From positions 62,001 to 126,000 of the forward strand of contig JACJDG010000001.1 of NCBI GenBank assembly GCA_016432725.1: a stretch of 64,000 nt of DNA, read 5' to 3'. This DNA is from Streptomyces sp. DHE7-1. GTDB taxonomy: Bacteria; Actinomycetota; Actinomycetes; Streptomycetales; Streptomycetaceae. The translations under genes and the position numbers were made by a program. This document shows, piece by piece, positions 62,963 to 64,000 of the stretch. Below the pieces are notes generated by a model that was not told the DNA's origin, ran no database searches, and worked only from the letters and a program-made list of their open reading frames with translations. The stretch's first letter is position 1; the number at the start of each line of letters is the position of its first letter.

Positions 62963-63423
62963 TGGGCCTCCCACAGCGAAGGGGTCTTGTTGTCGAAGCC
63001 GGGGATGTCCGGCGGGTTGCACGTCTTGATTGCTTCCCTCTGTTCGATCCCGGTGCCGTGGAAGGCAATGTACGGACTGATCCTGTAGAGCCTGTAGTTG
63101 CCGATGCGGCCGCGCTCGATCAGGATGCGTCGCTTGAGGAGCTTTCGGTTGATCTTGCCGACGGCGTCGGCGGTCATGCCGACCTTCCTGGCGATGTCCG
63201 CACCGGTCGCTCTCAGCGGTGCCATGCCCGCAGGAGACACTCCGATCCACCACAGAACCAAGTACTTCTGGCTGGGAGTGAAGTCCTTGCTCTCGGTGAT
63301 GGCTTCAACTCTGGCCTTGTCGACCTGGATGTGGTCGCCCGAGAAGGCGTAGGGCGCATATGGGATGGCCTCACCGGTATCGGCGTCGACCAGTCTGCGT
63401 GCTGCTCCCAATGGGCCCTCCAC
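62959..63423 (-). CDS. RepL-like winged-helix protein (candidate replication initiator)
   Basis: 154 residues from GTG 63423; ribosome site weak. FSGDHIQVDKARVEAITESKDFTPSQKYLVLWWIGVSPAGMAPLRATGADIARKVGMTADAVGKINRKLLKRRILIERGRIGNYRLYRISPYIAFHGTGIEQREAI. The winged helix followed by a YRISPYIAFHGTG segment recalls RepL replication proteins, where the wing is followed by (I/V)NP.(I/L)...G. Iteron-like repeats lie upstream (63438-63601) and at the operon end. A plain regulator is the alternative. Confidence 0.65.
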   Translation of the reverse strand: MEGPLGAARRLVDADTGEAIPYAPYAFSGDHIQVDKARVEAITESKDFTPSQKYLVLWWIGVSPAGMAPLRATGADIARKVGMTADAVGKINRKLLKRRILIERGRIGNYRLYRISPYIAFHGTGIEQREAIKTCNPPDIPGFDNKTPSLWEAQ

Positions 63424-63437
63424 GGTGGGCTTGCCTC

Positions 63438-63601
63438 TACGTGCATGAGCGACGACCCTCAGGCCGACTAGATGAACTTAACGTACATGAGCAGAAAGTT
63501 CATCAACTCCGCCTGCAGGGCGTGTCGCTCAACCACATATCAATCCAGTGACTGGATCCCCGCGGCCAGGAACGGGGCCTCCTCATGAACGTGAGGTCAA
63601 T
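63438..63601. repeat. Iteron-like repeats upstream of the RepL-like gene
   Basis: Copies of ACGTRCATGAGC lie at 63439-63450 and 63481-63492. The second sits inside an inverted repeat GATGAACTT / AAGTTCATC (63471-63479, 63496-63504). The longer form CTCATGAACGTGAGGTCAAT is at 63582-63601, matching 62571-62590. Together with the palindrome at 62571 there are about five copies around the gene pair. Confidence 0.7.
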
Positions 63602-64000
63602 CTAGTCAGGTCCTGTGGTCGTGCTCACGGTTCGTGAGACATGGGCATCGATGTCCTCAGAGCCGTGTGCCCCGCCCCAGAAACTGGGTGAAGGATGCTA
63701 TGAGCTGGGTGCCAGATCCTCAGAGCTCGGTTCGGTCGACGTTTTCGCAGGTCAGACCGCCTACTGGCTCTGCGCCCTCTTTAGCAGGATGACAAGCTGT
63801 TCACTGAGCCGATCCCACTACAACACTGCGCTCCCCTGAGTGATCGCGCGAGTCGAAGCCCAAGTTCCTCTCTGCTTGCGGCCACATCCGTACCCGTTTC
63901 CATCTACCGACAAAAGGCTCCCGCTCCCCTCCCCGTCCTCAGCCGACGAAAGCACGCCACGACGCGCCGCTAGCCAGCGAAGCACCCGTCACGTGTGTCA
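63602..64000. other. 400-bp right end of window, nothing supported
   Basis: No gene or family recognised. A short frame at 63615-63839 lacks a ribosome site. No telomere-like palindrome series is seen, so this is not evidently a replicon end. Confidence 0.5.

Noticed and set aside
63602..64000. Linear-replicon telomere at the right edge
   Set aside because: No series of closely packed palindromes and no tap/tpg-like genes nearby; the edge is arbitrary.

Overview
The DNA is visibly GC-rich with strong third-position G/C bias, GTG starts and GGAGG-type ribosome sites. Its genes belong to families typical of Streptomyces: LamG/RHS surface proteins, I36 inhibitor-like proteins, LAxTG sortase substrates, DUF805 and AICE-type Prim-Pol. 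I read it as Streptomyces accessory DNA, most likely a large plasmid, an integrated plasmid or a chromosome arm. It carries a ParAB partition locus with its own palindromic site family, a Prim-Pol/D5-helicase replication operon preceded by iterons, a second RepL-like gene pair among other repeats, a truncated integrase, two intact insertion sequences and about ten decayed ones. No replicon end is visible.

Layout. 0-8 kb: an RHS/YD-repeat protein running off the left edge, and a LamG jellyroll protein, both on the minus strand. 9-24 kb: small conserved, secreted or membrane proteins, an IS5 element with TTA target duplications, an ankyrin protein, a secreted HNH nuclease, an I36-like protein with a broken duplicate, a methyltransferase, lipoproteins, a lamin-tail protein and a tRNA-Ser-shaped locus without a normal anticodon loop. 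24-27 kb: a basic Lys/Ala-rich winged-helix protein and a broken LAxTG surface protein next to an IS5 transposase. 27.7-31.3 kb: two related secreted cationic proteins, a small membrane protein and a two-gene ABC transporter. 32-34.7 kb: dead transposases and a broken secreted protein. 35-41.2 kb: an FAD oxygenase / MAB_1171c-like membrane protein / ImmA-IrrE peptidase / XRE regulator operon, divergent from an ATP-grasp ligase, with four AACGATCGTT-type sites between them, followed by a LuxR-type HTH gene. 42-46.2 kb: truncated integrase, replication operon and iterons. 46-52.6 kb: a sigma-factor remnant, a second HNH nuclease, an AbiEii-like nucleotidyltransferase pair and IS debris. 52.9-60.3 kb: parAB with eight ATTAC-N3-GTAAT palindromes, a nitroreductase, an intact IS481 element and a cupin protein. 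61.6-63.6 kb: a winged-helix-like protein and the RepL-like pair with palindromes.

How it may work together. ParAB and the palindromes would segregate the element. The Prim-Pol operon with iterons, and possibly the RepL-like pair with its repeats, would replicate it. The accessory cargo suggests small-molecule production or signalling (35-41 kb), secreted antagonism (27-31 kb, nucleases, RHS) and stability or defence (AbiEii).

Main caution: an unusually large number of otherwise good genes are split by single-base frameshifts (parA, Prim-Pol, D5 helicase, ATP-grasp, LuxR and several secreted proteins). This is either real decay or consensus errors in GC-rich runs. I mark these genes as pseudogenes or frameshifted and say so in each entry.
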